Shown: positions 15,230 to 26,064, counted from the stretch's first letter. The stretch is DNA of 64,000 nucleotides from 66-474 sp035281745 (GCA_035281745.1 DATEDI010000017.1:1-64000); one strand, 5' to 3'. Notes: generated by a model from the sequence alone, not told the origin. Made by a program: numbers and translations.

Positions 15230-16621
15230 ATGGCCGTTCCCGAAGTGTCGTCGCGCACCCCCTTGCGTCCGGTCCGTGAAGCGCGCCCGTGGAAAGCCGA
15301 GAGCTGGCAAGGCCATCCGGCGGCGCAGATGCCGCACTACGAGGATGCGGCGGAATTGCAATCGGCCATGCAGCGGTTGGGCGCGCTGCCGCCGCTGGTG
15401 ACTTCCTGGGAAGTGCTGGCGTTGAAATCCCTGCTGGCCGAAGCCCAGCAGGGCAAGCGCTTTCTGTTGCAGGGCGGTGATTGCGCGGAAATCTTCGCCG
15501 ACTGCAACAACGAGGTGATTGCGAACCGCCTGAAAGTGTTGTTGCAGATGAGCCTGGTGCTGGTACACGGACTGCGCATGCCGGTGCTGCGCGTCGGCCG
15601 TTTCGCCGGTCAATACGCCAAGCCCCGTTCGGCCGATACCGAAACCGTCGATGGCGTGACGTTGCCGGTCTATCGCGGTGAACTGGTCAACGGCGCCGAG
15701 TTCACCCCGGAAGCGCGCCGGCCCGATCCGCAGCGCATGCTGGAAGGCCACTCGCGTTCGGCGATGACCATGAATTTCGTGCGCGCGTTGATCGATGGCG
15801 GTTTCGCCGATCTGCACCACCCGGAATACTGGAATCTCGCGTGGGTGGAACGCTCGCCTTTGGCGGCCGATTACCGGCAGATGGTCGAGGGCATTTCCGG
15901 GGCGATGCATTTCATGGAAACGCTGACCGGACCGATCGCGAGCTTCCAGCGTGCAGATTTCTACACTTCTCACGAGGCGCTGCTGCTGCATTACGAGCAG
16001 GCGCTGACGCGCCAGGTGCCGCGCCAGTGGGGCTGGTTCGACCTGTCGACGCATTTCCCGTGGATCGGCATGCGTACCGCCGCGCTGGACGGCGCGCACG
16101 TTGAATTCTGCCGCGGCATCCGCAATCCGATCGCGATCAAGATCGGGCCCGCGATGCACGCGGAACCGTTGCAACAGTTGATCGAGATATTGAATCCCGA
16201 CGACGAACCCGGACGGCTGACGCTGATCCACCGGATGGGCGCGGGCGGCGTCGGCCAGCACCTGCCGCGCTTGATCGAAGCCGTGCAAGCCACCGGCCGG
16301 CGCGTGCTGTGGGTGTGCGATCCCATGCACGGCAACACCGAAAAACTCGGCACGGGTGTCAAGACGCGACGCTTCGCCAACATTCGCAGCGAACTGGAAC
16401 AGGCGTTCGATATCCACGCGGCGGCGGGCACGCACCTCGGCGGCGTGCATCTGGAGCTGACCGGCGAAGACGTCACCGAATGCATGGGCGGTGCCCGCGA
16501 CCTTTCGGAGGCCGACCTGGCCCGCGCCTACAAATCGACCGTCGATCCACGGCTCAACTACGAGCAGTCGCTGGAACTGGCGATGCTGATCGTGCGCAAA
16601 TCAACGGTTCGGACCGGCTGA
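15230..16621 (+). CDS. aroG: Class II 3-deoxy-7-phosphoheptulonate synthase
   Basis: 463 residues. Joins phosphoenolpyruvate and erythrose-4-phosphate, the first step of the shikimate pathway. This is the class II (plant/AroA-II) type, not the 350-residue E. coli type. Motifs: LLQGGDCAEIFADC (metal-ligand Cys), GRFAGQYAKPRS, ALTRQVPRQWGWFDL, CDPMHGNTEKL (metal His) and HLELTGEDVTECMGG (metal Glu). ATG 15230 has GAGGAG seven bases upstream. The 3' end overlaps the convergent glycosylase gene by 21 bp. Confidence 0.95.
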   Translation: MAVPEVSSRTPLRPVREARPWKAESWQGHPAAQMPHYEDAAELQSAMQRLGALPPLVTSWEVLALKSLLAEAQQGKRFLLQGGDCAEIFADCNNEVIANRLKVLLQMSLVLVHGLRMPVLRVGRFAGQYAKPRSADTETVDGVTLPVYRGELVNGAEFTPEARRPDPQRMLEGHSRSAMTMNFVRALIDGGFADLHHPEYWNLAWVERSPLAADYRQMVEGISGAMHFMETLTGPIASFQRADFYTSHEALLLHYEQALTRQVPRQWGWFDLSTHFPWIGMRTAALDGAHVEFCRGIRNPIAIKIGPAMHAEPLQQLIEILNPDDEPGRLTLIHRMGAGGVGQHLPRLIEAVQATGRRVLWVCDPMHGNTEKLGTGVKTRRFANIRSELEQAFDIHAAAGTHLGGVHLELTGEDVTECMGGARDLSEADLARAYKSTVDPRLNYEQSLELAMLIVRKSTVRTG

Positions 16622-17140
16622 CGGAGGTTGCTCTTCGGCGACGGCCGCGGCCAGTTCGCGCCACGGCTCGATATTCCAGAAACCGCGCGCCTGCCCGGAT
16701 GGCGAAGGCAGCACGAAGACGCGCGATTGCGCCATACGCAATTCCTGCGGACCGTATCGGAACGCGCCGGGCAGGCCCAGTGCCGCACGCGCGGCATTCT
16801 TGCTGGTGAAAGCGACGATGCACGGCTTGCAACGCGCGAGCTTGCGCCGCAGCGATCCGGCATCGAACGCGCCGCGCGGCAGTTCAGCATCCGAACCGAA
16901 AGCGTGCTTGGCGACGTCCGTCAATCCGATTCCGAATTGCAGCACTTCGCGGAATGCGTGCGGGGAAAGTTGGCGCGGCGTCAGGCCGACTTCGAACAAC
17001 GTGCGCCAGAAATAATTGCCGGGATGCGCGTAGTAGGCGCCTTCTTGGGCAGAACGGGTGCCGGGCGCGGTGCCGCAGAACACGACGCGCAAGCCCGGCG
17101 CCAGCACGTCGGGCAATATCGTGCGCACGCGCGAAGTCAT
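16601..17140 (-). CDS. Mug-like mismatch-specific uracil-DNA glycosylase family protein
   Basis: 179 residues from the ATG complementary to 17138-17140. The fold resembles the Mug/TDG family of base-excision glycosylases: motif 1 is GTAPGTRSA (residues 23-31), followed by YYAHPGNYFWRTLFEVGLTP, GIGLTDVAKHAFG and the late motif LPSPSGQARGFW (the NPSG motif of Mug). Canonical Mug has Asn where this protein has Ala (GINPG versus GTAPG), so its activity or specificity may differ. It is divergent from the RDD gene with a 62-bp spacer and overlaps aroG tail to tail. Confidence 0.85.
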   Translation of the reverse strand: MTSRVRTILPDVLAPGLRVVFCGTAPGTRSAQEGAYYAHPGNYFWRTLFEVGLTPRQLSPHAFREVLQFGIGLTDVAKHAFGSDAELPRGAFDAGSLRRKLARCKPCIVAFTSKNAARAALGLPGAFRYGPQELRMAQSRVFVLPSPSGQARGFWNIEPWRELAAAVAEEQPPSAGPNR

Positions 17141-17202
17141 GCCGCACATTGTTGCATGGCCGCAGATGACGTGGCTCGGCGGCTGTGCCACCATCACTCC
17201 AG

Positions 17203-18216
17203 ATGAGCTCAACCGACAACGCTTTCGCAAACGGTCTGCCGGTGCTGCCCCCGCACCAGGTTCAGCCGCGGCTGTACGCGGGCTTCTGGCGGCGGGTCAT
17301 CGCGTTGCTTGTCGATGCGGTGGTGGTCTCGGCGATTCATTGGACGGTGGTGTTGTGTTCCGGCATCTGGCTGATGGTGCCGTGGACGTTGCTGGGCGGC
17401 GGTCATGGACCGGCGATGGCGGAGTTGGTCGACATCGCGTTGCAACCGTTCGGCATCGTTGTGGTGTGGCTCTACTTCGCGGTCTGCGAATCCTCGCGCT
17501 GGCAGGCGACGATTGGAAAGCTCGCGTTGGGATTGCGCGTCACCGATGAATACGGACGACGGATCGGGTTCGCCCGAGCCACCGGGCGCTACTTCGGTAA
17601 ATTCGTGTCCGTCTTTTCCTTGGGGGTCGGCTTTTTGCTCGCGGCGTGGACGGCGCACAAACAGGCGCTCCACGATGACATGGCCGGTTGCTGCGTGGTG
17701 CGCAAGGCCGGACTTGCCGAATGGCAAGACGGGCAGGCGGCGTCGCTGGAGTCGACGGTGTCACTACCACGCGCCAGCGGCTTGCCGGGCTGGGGCATCG
17801 CGTTGGTGGTGATCGGCGCCTGCGTTTTCTTGGCGCTCCCGGTGACCGGTTTCCTGGCTGCGTTTGCGATTCCCGCATGGCAACGCCATGCGCTGCGCGC
17901 GGAGGTGGCACAGGGTCTGGACCTGACGGAACGCGCCCGCGCGCTGGTGGCGCAATATATCGGGGAGCGCGGCGCGCTTCCCGAAAACAACCGGGTACTC
18001 GGGTTGCCGAAGCCCGAAGCGATCCACGCACGCTACGTCACCAGCGTGCGTGTGGCGGGCGGCAAGGTGGTGGTGACCTATGGCAACGAGGCGAACGCCG
18101 TCATCCGTGGCGGACACGTGGTGATTTCGCCGATGGGCAGTGCCACCCGCCTGCACTGGCGTTGCAGCAGTGCCGACATCGACGTCAGGTATCTGCCGCG
18201 AGAGTGCCAACCCTGA
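17203..18216 (+). CDS. RDD-family membrane protein fused to a type IV pilin-like domain
   Basis: 337 residues. Residues about 20-165 form an RDD domain with two or three membrane helices (YAGFWRRVIALLVDAVVV, then WQATIGKLALGLRVTDEYGR). A further helix at about 195-225 runs straight into a C-terminal region (220-337) that looks like the body of a type IVa pilin: IPAWQRHALRAEVAQGL, then LPENN, YVTSVRVAGGKVVVTYG, and the closing WRC...YLPREC with two cysteines (321, 335) placed like the pilin D-loop disulfide. RDD proteins are mostly of unknown function, some ion exchangers. ATG 17203 has no strong ribosome site. Confidence 0.75.
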   Translation: MSSTDNAFANGLPVLPPHQVQPRLYAGFWRRVIALLVDAVVVSAIHWTVVLCSGIWLMVPWTLLGGGHGPAMAELVDIALQPFGIVVVWLYFAVCESSRWQATIGKLALGLRVTDEYGRRIGFARATGRYFGKFVSVFSLGVGFLLAAWTAHKQALHDDMAGCCVVRKAGLAEWQDGQAASLESTVSLPRASGLPGWGIALVVIGACVFLALPVTGFLAAFAIPAWQRHALRAEVAQGLDLTERARALVAQYIGERGALPENNRVLGLPKPEAIHARYVTSVRVAGGKVVVTYGNEANAVIRGGHVVISPMGSATRLHWRCSSADIDVRYLPRECQP

Positions 18217-18255
18217 AAGGGCCGCACTCCGACACGCCGGTTCCGAATCCCGCTC

Positions 18256-20103
<1,848 letters not shown>

Positions 20104-20117
20104 TGGGGCACGCGAAA

Positions 20118-20208
20118 CGGCCGCAGCTGCGGCCGAGGAGAGGGAAAGAAAAGCAGCGTCAGGAACACCGCACCCGGGGATTATACCTGTTGCGGTGCGT
20201 CAACGGCG
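20118..20208 (-). promoter_or_regulatory. typA promoter and 18-bp leader palindrome
   Basis: On the minus strand a perfect TATAAT occupies 20180-20185; the -35 at 17 bp spacing (20203-20208) is poor. The predicted leader is about 70 nt. It contains a perfect 18-bp palindrome, CGGCCGCAGCTGCGGCCG at 20118-20135, only 14 bp before the typA start, where a ribosome-binding site would normally be accessible. No ordinary Shine-Dalgarno is seen. The palindrome could be a protein-binding site or an RNA hairpin. Confidence 0.6.
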
Positions 20209-20599
20209 GCTTTGTGGTCGGTCGGTTCAGGTTTCTGCCCGCGGCGTCACGGACTGGCGCGTCGAGCTACGACAGGTCGCGGTGGCCCATGCCTCGCCAC
20301 CGCAGCCAGCGCCGCACCGGGTGGATGCTGTTCCGTTCGACTGGGACAGGCTCACGATGGCCGCCCAGCTGTAGCCAATGCGGAACGCGCTGACGCAGCT
20401 GCCGATCCTCGCGATACGGGGCGAACTGTCGGATATCCTCAGCGCGGAAACGCCTGATGATATGGGGAGGCGTCAGGCGGGCATGCGCAGTGCAATCGTC
20501 GCCGGCGTTGGCCACGCGACGATGCTCGACGAGCCGGAAGCCGTCGATGCGATCGAACGTTTCCTTGATGAGATGATTGGTGGCGCGGCCACGCCATGA
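20204..20599 (+). pseudogene. Remnant of an alpha/beta-hydrolase gene
   Basis: Codons 20378-20599 encode LPILAIRGELSDIL, MRSAIVAGVGHATMLDEPEA and VDAIERFLDEM, the C-terminal strand, catalytic Asp (GELSD) and catalytic His (GVGHA) of an alpha/beta hydrolase. The same frame continues upstream (FDWDRLTMAAQL) through an in-frame TAG at 20372-20374. The N-terminal half with the nucleophile elbow is missing. It appears to be a decayed gene truncated by deletion plus nonsense mutation. The 607-bp typA-ppi gap holds this remnant and the typA promoter. The remnant's 5' limit is uncertain. Confidence 0.65.
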
Positions 20600-20710
20600 C
20601 AACCGCATTCGTTGGCGAAAACGCGCTGCGCGGCGGCTATTGGCCGGCGTGAGCGATGCCCGTTATGCTTGTCGGCTTGGCGCGGTTTGCGCAAAGCCAC
20701 AGGAAACGCG

Positions 20711-21220
<510 letters not shown>

Positions 21221-21251
21221 GCGCGCTTGACCCGAACCCCGGGAATCCAGA

Positions 21252-21281
21252 CGAAAAGGCCGCCTTCGGGCGGCCTTTTCG
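21252..21281. terminator. Bidirectional terminator between ppiB and glsB-like gene
   Basis: CGAAAAGGCCGCC (21252-21264) pairs with GGCGGCCTTTTCG (21269-21281) around a TTCG tetraloop. The stem ends with A/T-rich runs on both sides, so it can work for the rightward ppiB and the leftward gene at 21302-21562. Confidence 0.9.
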
Positions 21282-21301
21282 TTGCGCGATTCGATGCGCC
21301 G

Positions 21302-21562
21302 TCAGACGTGGATGCCGGTCATGCGCAGGATCCAGATCAGGACGATCGCGCCGATGATCGACAGGATGATGCCTGCCGGATGGAATGGCGTGCCTGCTGG
21401 CGGCCGGCTGAACAGACGCGCGATCAGGCCGCCAATGATCGAACCGACGATGCCGACGATCACGGTCATGATGAAGCCCATCGGCACCGGCCCCGGAAAG
21501 AAGAAACGTGCGAGCAGGCCGACGATGAAGCCAATGATGATGTACCAGAGGATGTGCAGCAT
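21302..21562 (-). CDS. GlsB/YeaQ/YmgE-family small membrane protein
   Basis: 86 residues, three hydrophobic helices (about 3-20, 28-50, 62-82). The family (transglycosylase-associated, Transgly_assoc) is linked to stress responses but its biochemical role is unknown. The glycine patterns GFIVGLLARFFFPGP and VGIVGSIIGGLIARLF are typical. An AGGAGA ribosome site lies before the ATG on the minus strand. It is a single gene facing ppiB. Confidence 0.85.
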   Translation of the reverse strand: MLHILWYIIIGFIVGLLARFFFPGPVPMGFIMTVIVGIVGSIIGGLIARLFSRPPAGTPFHPAGIILSIIGAIVLIWILRMTGIHV

Positions 21563-21680
21563 GCGTATCTCCTTCAGCGTGGTGACGGGATCGACGCTAC
21601 AACAGGCGGCCGGCGGATCGAGTGTCCGCGTTTCCGGCCGCGGTCCAGTCTAGCAACGCGGCTCGAGCGGCGTCCGTCGA

Positions 21681-21712
21681 TTGCGGCAGTGCACAACAGC
21701 GCGTGATAAAAT
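21681..21712 (+). promoter_or_regulatory. Likely sigma70 promoter of the aminotransferase gene
   Basis: TTGCGG at 21681-21686 and GATAAA at 21705-21710 are separated by 18 bp; a TAAAAT reading is possible two bases on. The aminotransferase ATG is at 21749, giving a leader of about 30 nt. Assigned from consensus only. Confidence 0.45.
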
Positions 21713-21748
21713 CGGCCGTTGTTCCTCGCCGCGCCCAAGAGGTTTCCC

Positions 21749-22984
21749 ATGCCCAGACTCGCCACCCGCACCGGCCGCGCCAAGCCCAGCGCGATCATGG
21801 TCATCGCCGACAAGGCGAAGCAGCTCAAGGCCGAAGGCAAGGACGTCGTCAATTTTTCGATCGGCGTGCCCAACTTCCTGCCAGGCGACCATGTCTACCA
21901 GGCGGTGCGCGACTGGACGTCGCGTGACAGCGGCAGTTATGGCACCAACCGTGGTGCGCCCGCGTTGCTCGACGCCATCGTGTCGCATTTCAAGCAGAGC
22001 GGTCTGGACGGCTATACGCGCAACAATGTCACGGTCGGCATCGGCGCCAAGCAGGTGCTGTACAACCTGTGCGAAGCGCTGCTGGACGAAGGCGACGAGA
22101 TCGTGTTTCCGTCACCGTACTGGACCAGCTACGTCGACATCGCCGAAATCCTCGGCGCCAGGATCACGATCCTGGAATGTCCGCCGGAACAGAACTACAA
22201 GCTGACGCCCACGCAACTCGACAAGGCGCTGGCTTCCAATCCGAAGGTGTTCCTGTTCAACAATCCCTCCAACCCTACCGGGATGGTCTACACGAAGGAC
22301 GAGATCGCGGCGCTGGCCGAGGTGTTGGTGAAGCACCCGGAAACCTGGATCATCGCCGACGACATCTACAACCGGCTGGTGTTCGATGGCATCGGTTACC
22401 ACAACGTGGTGCAGTTCAAGCCGGAATTGCGCGAGCGCACCTTCATCATGGATTCGCTGTCCAAGACCTACGGCATGCCGGGCTGGCGCGTGGGTTTCGT
22501 CGCGGGTCCTGAAGCCGGCATCAAGGGGCTGGTGACGCTCAATTCCAATCACATCACCTGCCTGCCGGAAATCACGGAAGTCGCCGCGATTGCGGCCTTG
22601 ACAGGCCCGCAGGCCATTCCGTCCGCCAAGCGTGATGAATTTTCCAAGCGCCGCGACGACGTGGTCAATGCGTTGCTGAAGATTCCGGGCGTGAAGTGCC
22701 CGCGTCCGCAAGGCGCGTTCTACGCGTTCCCCGACATTTCGGTGGCGTTCGGCAAGTCGCACAACGGCAAGCTGATCGAAAACGACATTGGTTTCTGCAA
22801 GGCGTTGCTGGACGACAAGTTCGTCGCCACCGTCCCGGGCTCGGCCTTCGGCGAACCGAGATCCTTGCGCATTTCCTACACCTGCGCGCCCGAGCAGTTG
22901 CAGAAGGGGCTCGCCCGCATCCAGGCGTTCTTCGCCGAATTGAGCGACGAACAAGTGGAACGGGTGCGCGCCGCGAACGCCTGA
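21749..22984 (+). CDS. aspB: Pyridoxal-phosphate aspartate aminotransferase (class I/II)
   Basis: 411 residues. PLP-dependent fold type I transaminase; the subfamily with NPSNPTGMVYTKDE resembles the Ib/AspB group that moves the amino group between aspartate (or aromatic amino acids) and 2-oxoglutarate. The Schiff-base lysine lies in SLSKTYGMPGWRVGF; the substrate-carboxylate arginine is in SLRISYTC. The start at ATG 21749 gives MPRLATRTGRAKPSAI. Downstream mdh would make oxaloacetate, its likely product, but a repeat separates the genes. Exact substrate range cannot be read from the sequence. Confidence 0.88.
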   Translation: MPRLATRTGRAKPSAIMVIADKAKQLKAEGKDVVNFSIGVPNFLPGDHVYQAVRDWTSRDSGSYGTNRGAPALLDAIVSHFKQSGLDGYTRNNVTVGIGAKQVLYNLCEALLDEGDEIVFPSPYWTSYVDIAEILGARITILECPPEQNYKLTPTQLDKALASNPKVFLFNNPSNPTGMVYTKDEIAALAEVLVKHPETWIIADDIYNRLVFDGIGYHNVVQFKPELRERTFIMDSLSKTYGMPGWRVGFVAGPEAGIKGLVTLNSNHITCLPEITEVAAIAALTGPQAIPSAKRDEFSKRRDDVVNALLKIPGVKCPRPQGAFYAFPDISVAFGKSHNGKLIENDIGFCKALLDDKFVATVPGSAFGEPRSLRISYTCAPEQLQKGLARIQAFFAELSDEQVERVRAANA

Positions 22985-22989
22985 GAAAA

Positions 22990-23069
22990 CCGGGGTCAGA
23001 GTGCACTTTCGCATTCCGAAAGCTTGCGGTTGCTTGGCCGCAGACTGCGAAAGTGCACTCTGATTCCGG
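22990..23069. repeat. REP-like palindromic element, GGGGTCAGAGT family (copy 2)
   Basis: TCAGAGTGCACTTTCGCA at 22996-23013 is perfectly complementary to 23046-23063; with two G-T pairs the stem grows to about 25 bp (22990 to 23069). The loop carries a second hairpin, TGCGG (23025-23029) with CCGCA (23038-23042). It shares GGGGTCAGAGT and the ACTTT-CG end with the rpsJ-rplC element. It lies between the aminotransferase and mdh. Confidence 0.85.
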
Positions 23070-23104
23070 CACGTCCTCGTTATTCCATCGATGGAGTCGT
23101 ACGC

Positions 23105-24085
23105 ATGAAAACCCCCGTTCGCGTTGCCGTCACCGGCGCCGCCGGCCAGATCGGTTACGCCTTGCTGTTCCGCATCGCCGCCGGCGACATGCTGGGCCCC
23201 GACCAGCCGGTCATCCTGCACCTGCTGGAAATCACGCCCGCACTGCCGGCGTTGAACGGCGTGGTGATGGAACTGGATGACTGCGCGTTTCCGCTGCTGG
23301 CGGGCGTGGTCGCGACCGATGACGCCAACGTCGCGTTCAAGGATGTCGATTACGCGCTGCTGGTCGGCGCGCGCCCGCGCGGTCCCGGCATGGAGCGCAA
23401 GGATCTCTTGTCCGCCAACGGCGCGATCTTCGGCCCGCAAGGCAAGGCGTTGAATGCGCACGCCAAGCGCGACGTGAAGGTGCTGGTGGTCGGCAATCCG
23501 GCCAACACCAACGCGCTGATCGCGCAGGCCAATGCGCCGAACCTCGATCCGAAATGCTTCACCGCGATGGTGCGCCTGGACCACAACCGCGCCAAGGGAC
23601 AGCTCGCCGCCAAGACCGGTGCGCACAACACCGACGTCCAGAAGATGATCATCTGGGGCAATCATTCGTCCACGCAATATCCCGACATCCATCACGCGAC
23701 CGTGAAAGGCAAGCCCGCCATGTCGCTGGTCGATCAGGCGTGGTACGAAAAGGAATTCATCCCGACCGTGCAGCAGCGCGGCGCCGCGATCATCAAGGCG
23801 CGCGGCGCGTCGTCGGCTGCATCCGCCGCGTCGGCTGCTATCGACCACATGCATTCGTGGGCACTCGGGACCACCGCGGGCGACTGGGTGTCGATGGGCA
23901 TTCCATCCGACGGCTCCTACGGCATCGCGCCGGGCGTGATCTACGGTTATCCGGTGACTTGCAGGAACGGCAAGTACGAGATCGTGCATGGCCTTGAGAT
24001 CAACGATTTCTCGCGTGCTCGCGTGGACGCCACCGACAAGGAACTGCGCGAGGAGCGCGCCGCCGTCGAGCACCTGCTCGGCTGA
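23105..24085 (+). CDS. mdh: Malate dehydrogenase
   Basis: 326 residues. NAD-dependent oxidation of malate to oxaloacetate in the TCA cycle. This is the LDH-like/cytosolic type (group of the 327-330 aa bacterial enzymes): Rossmann motif VTGAAGQIGYALLFRIAAG, substrate arginines in RPRGPGMERKD and MVRLDHNRAKGQLA, catalytic histidine in IIWGNHSSTQYPD. ATG 23105 starts at MKTPVRVAVTG; longer readings would run into the palindromic repeat. A terminator follows. Confidence 0.97.
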   Translation: MKTPVRVAVTGAAGQIGYALLFRIAAGDMLGPDQPVILHLLEITPALPALNGVVMELDDCAFPLLAGVVATDDANVAFKDVDYALLVGARPRGPGMERKDLLSANGAIFGPQGKALNAHAKRDVKVLVVGNPANTNALIAQANAPNLDPKCFTAMVRLDHNRAKGQLAAKTGAHNTDVQKMIIWGNHSSTQYPDIHHATVKGKPAMSLVDQAWYEKEFIPTVQQRGAAIIKARGASSAASAASAAIDHMHSWALGTTAGDWVSMGIPSDGSYGIAPGVIYGYPVTCRNGKYEIVHGLEINDFSRARVDATDKELREERAAVEHLLG

Positions 24086-24109
24086 CCCACATCTTCATCC
24101 TGTACAAAG

Positions 24110-24134
24110 AGGGCGGCCAGGTGCCGCCCTTTTT
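24110..24134 (+). terminator. Rho-independent terminator after mdh
   Basis: AGGGCGGC (24110-24117) pairs with GCCGCCCT (24123-24130) around a CAGGT loop and is followed by a T-run. Clear intrinsic terminator 25 bp after the mdh stop. Confidence 0.92.
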
Positions 24135-24215
24135 CTTGTGCCCAGGGCGCATCCATCCTGATCGGCGCGGCTGGACGCGCGTAAGATGCGCGCGAGCGGC
24201 GGGAGATGATCCGGC

Positions 24216-26042
24216 ATGCCCAAATCCGGATTCATGCAGGAGTTGCGACGTCACCACGTTTTCCGCATAGCGGCGGCCTACGCCGTCGTCGGCTGGCTGA
24301 TCATCCAGGTCGTCGCGGTCATCTTCCCGCTGTTGCAGTTGCCCGCCTGGTTGGCGCGGGCCATCGTGGTGCTGGTACTGGCGGGGTTTCCGATTGCGCT
24401 GGTGCTGGCGTGGGCGTTCCGGGCGCCGGGCTACGAAAAACGGGAATCGGCGAACACGCGTCAGCGCTCGCTCAGGATCGGCTTCACGCTGGGTGCGATC
24501 GGCGTGCTGGTCGCGATCCTTGGCGGTGCGGTATGGTGGAATTTCGGGCCGATCGAACACACCTTGCGCGATGTGCCGGCGGATTCCGTGGCCGCAGCGC
24601 CGGCGCCGGAACCGCCGACCAATCTCCATTCGATCGCGGTACTGCCGCTTGCCGTGCTGGGTGACGGGGTCGACGGCAACTATCTCGGCAAGGGCATCAG
24701 CGAGGAATTGCTGAATGCGCTGTCGCGCATTCCCGATCTGGAAGTGATCGGCCGCACGTCGTCGTTCCGCTTCGCCGACAGCACGCTGGGCGCGCGCGAA
24801 ATCGGACAGCAACTCGGCGTCCGCAATCTGCTTTCCGGTGTGGTGCAGCGTTCGGGCAGCGAACTGCGCATCGACATGGAACTGGACGACACCGTGACGG
24901 GCGAAAAGCTGTGGTCGAACCAGTACGACGAAAAGATGGGCAATCTGTTTTCGCTGGAAGACAAGATCTCGGACGCAGTCGTCGCCGCCTTGAAGGTCAA
25001 GCTCGGAGGCGTCGACGGCGGCAAGCTGGTGCCGACCGCTACCGCCGATCCGCAGGCGCACGATCTGTATCTGCGTGGCGCGCGTTTGTCATGGCACACC
25101 GACGAGGCCAGCCTCGACCAGGCCCTGGCACTGTTCGAGCAGGCGATCGCGATCGATCCGAATTACGCCGCGGCCTGGGCGGGCATGGCGCGTGCTTACA
25201 TCTATCTTGCCGACGTGTACCGCGCGCCGCTGTCGATCCTGCCGGCGATGCGCGGCGCCGCGGAAAAAGCGGTTGCGCTGAATCCGGATCTGGCCGAAGG
25301 GCATCTGCAACTCGGCTATATCGCGATGAGTTACGACCTGGATTTCGCGAAGGCGAGACGGGAACTGCAGCTTGCGGTGAAGCTGCGGCCCAGCCTTGCC
25401 GAAGCGCATGCACTGTCGGGTTTTTACCTGTTGCGCGTCGAAAGGAATCCCGCCGCGGCGCGCAAGCAACTTCACGTTGCGGAAAAACTGGATCCCTTGA
25501 ATCCATGGTTTCCGCGTTGGGAAGCGTACGCCGCGATCGCGCAAGGTGATGAAGCGGCCGCAATGAGGCTGGCGCTGCGCGTGAATAGGCTCGACCCCAA
25601 CTTCGCGTACAACGGCGATGCGGTCGCGATGGTGGAGGGCGCGTTCGGCCATTGGCAGGCGTGTGTGGATCGTTACACCCGGCAACACGCAAAACCCAGC
25701 CTGTACAGCCCGCAGCTCGCGGTCTGCCAGGCGCATGTGGGCGCGGCCGGCGAGGCGCGCGCGACGCTGGAAAAATTGCTGGACGATGCGCGCCAGCGCT
25801 ACGTCGACCGTACCTACATCGCCGCGATTTACGCCGCGCTGGGCGACAAGGACGATGCGGTTGCTCAATTGGAACAGGCGTACCGCGATCGCTCCGCGCA
25901 CATGAACGGCATCTGGATGCATGCGTGGTATCGACCGCTGCACGGTGATCCGCGTTTCGAAGCATTGGTCGCGCGCATTCGGGCGGGTGGGCAGCCGGCG
26001 GCAACGAGGTCGAGCGCCGCTTCCGATTCCGGATCGATCTGA
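24216..26042 (+). CDS. Membrane-anchored TolB-like/TPR protein
   Basis: 608 residues. Three hydrophobic segments at about 17-37, 44-66 and 86-108 are followed by a FlgO/TolB-N-like domain (about 137-265) starting SIAVLPLAVLGDGVDGNYLG and containing GISEELLNALSRIPDLEVIG and RTSSF. Residues about 285-560 form tetratricopeptide repeats (ALALFEQAIAIDPNYAAAWA, AVALNPDLAEGHLQLGYIAM). This architecture is common in Xanthomonadales, often after a winged-helix or adenylate-cyclase domain; here the N-terminus is membrane segments only. Function unknown; the TPRs suggest protein-protein binding. It stands alone between mdh and the convergent BrkB gene. Confidence 0.8.
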   Translation: MPKSGFMQELRRHHVFRIAAAYAVVGWLIIQVVAVIFPLLQLPAWLARAIVVLVLAGFPIALVLAWAFRAPGYEKRESANTRQRSLRIGFTLGAIGVLVAILGGAVWWNFGPIEHTLRDVPADSVAAAPAPEPPTNLHSIAVLPLAVLGDGVDGNYLGKGISEELLNALSRIPDLEVIGRTSSFRFADSTLGAREIGQQLGVRNLLSGVVQRSGSELRIDMELDDTVTGEKLWSNQYDEKMGNLFSLEDKISDAVVAALKVKLGGVDGGKLVPTATADPQAHDLYLRGARLSWHTDEASLDQALALFEQAIAIDPNYAAAWAGMARAYIYLADVYRAPLSILPAMRGAAEKAVALNPDLAEGHLQLGYIAMSYDLDFAKARRELQLAVKLRPSLAEAHALSGFYLLRVERNPAAARKQLHVAEKLDPLNPWFPRWEAYAAIAQGDEAAAMRLALRVNRLDPNFAYNGDAVAMVEGAFGHWQACVDRYTRQHAKPSLYSPQLAVCQAHVGAAGEARATLEKLLDDARQRYVDRTYIAAIYAALGDKDDAVAQLEQAYRDRSAHMNGIWMHAWYRPLHGDPRFEALVARIRAGGQPAATRSSAASDSGSI

Positions 26043-26064
26043 CCGCCGAAACAGTGCGTCGCAC

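Noticed and set aside
22112..24073. 653-codon open frame antisense to the aminotransferase and mdh
   Set aside because: It spans two real genes and the palindromic repeat between them; high GC content leaves few stops on the opposite strand.
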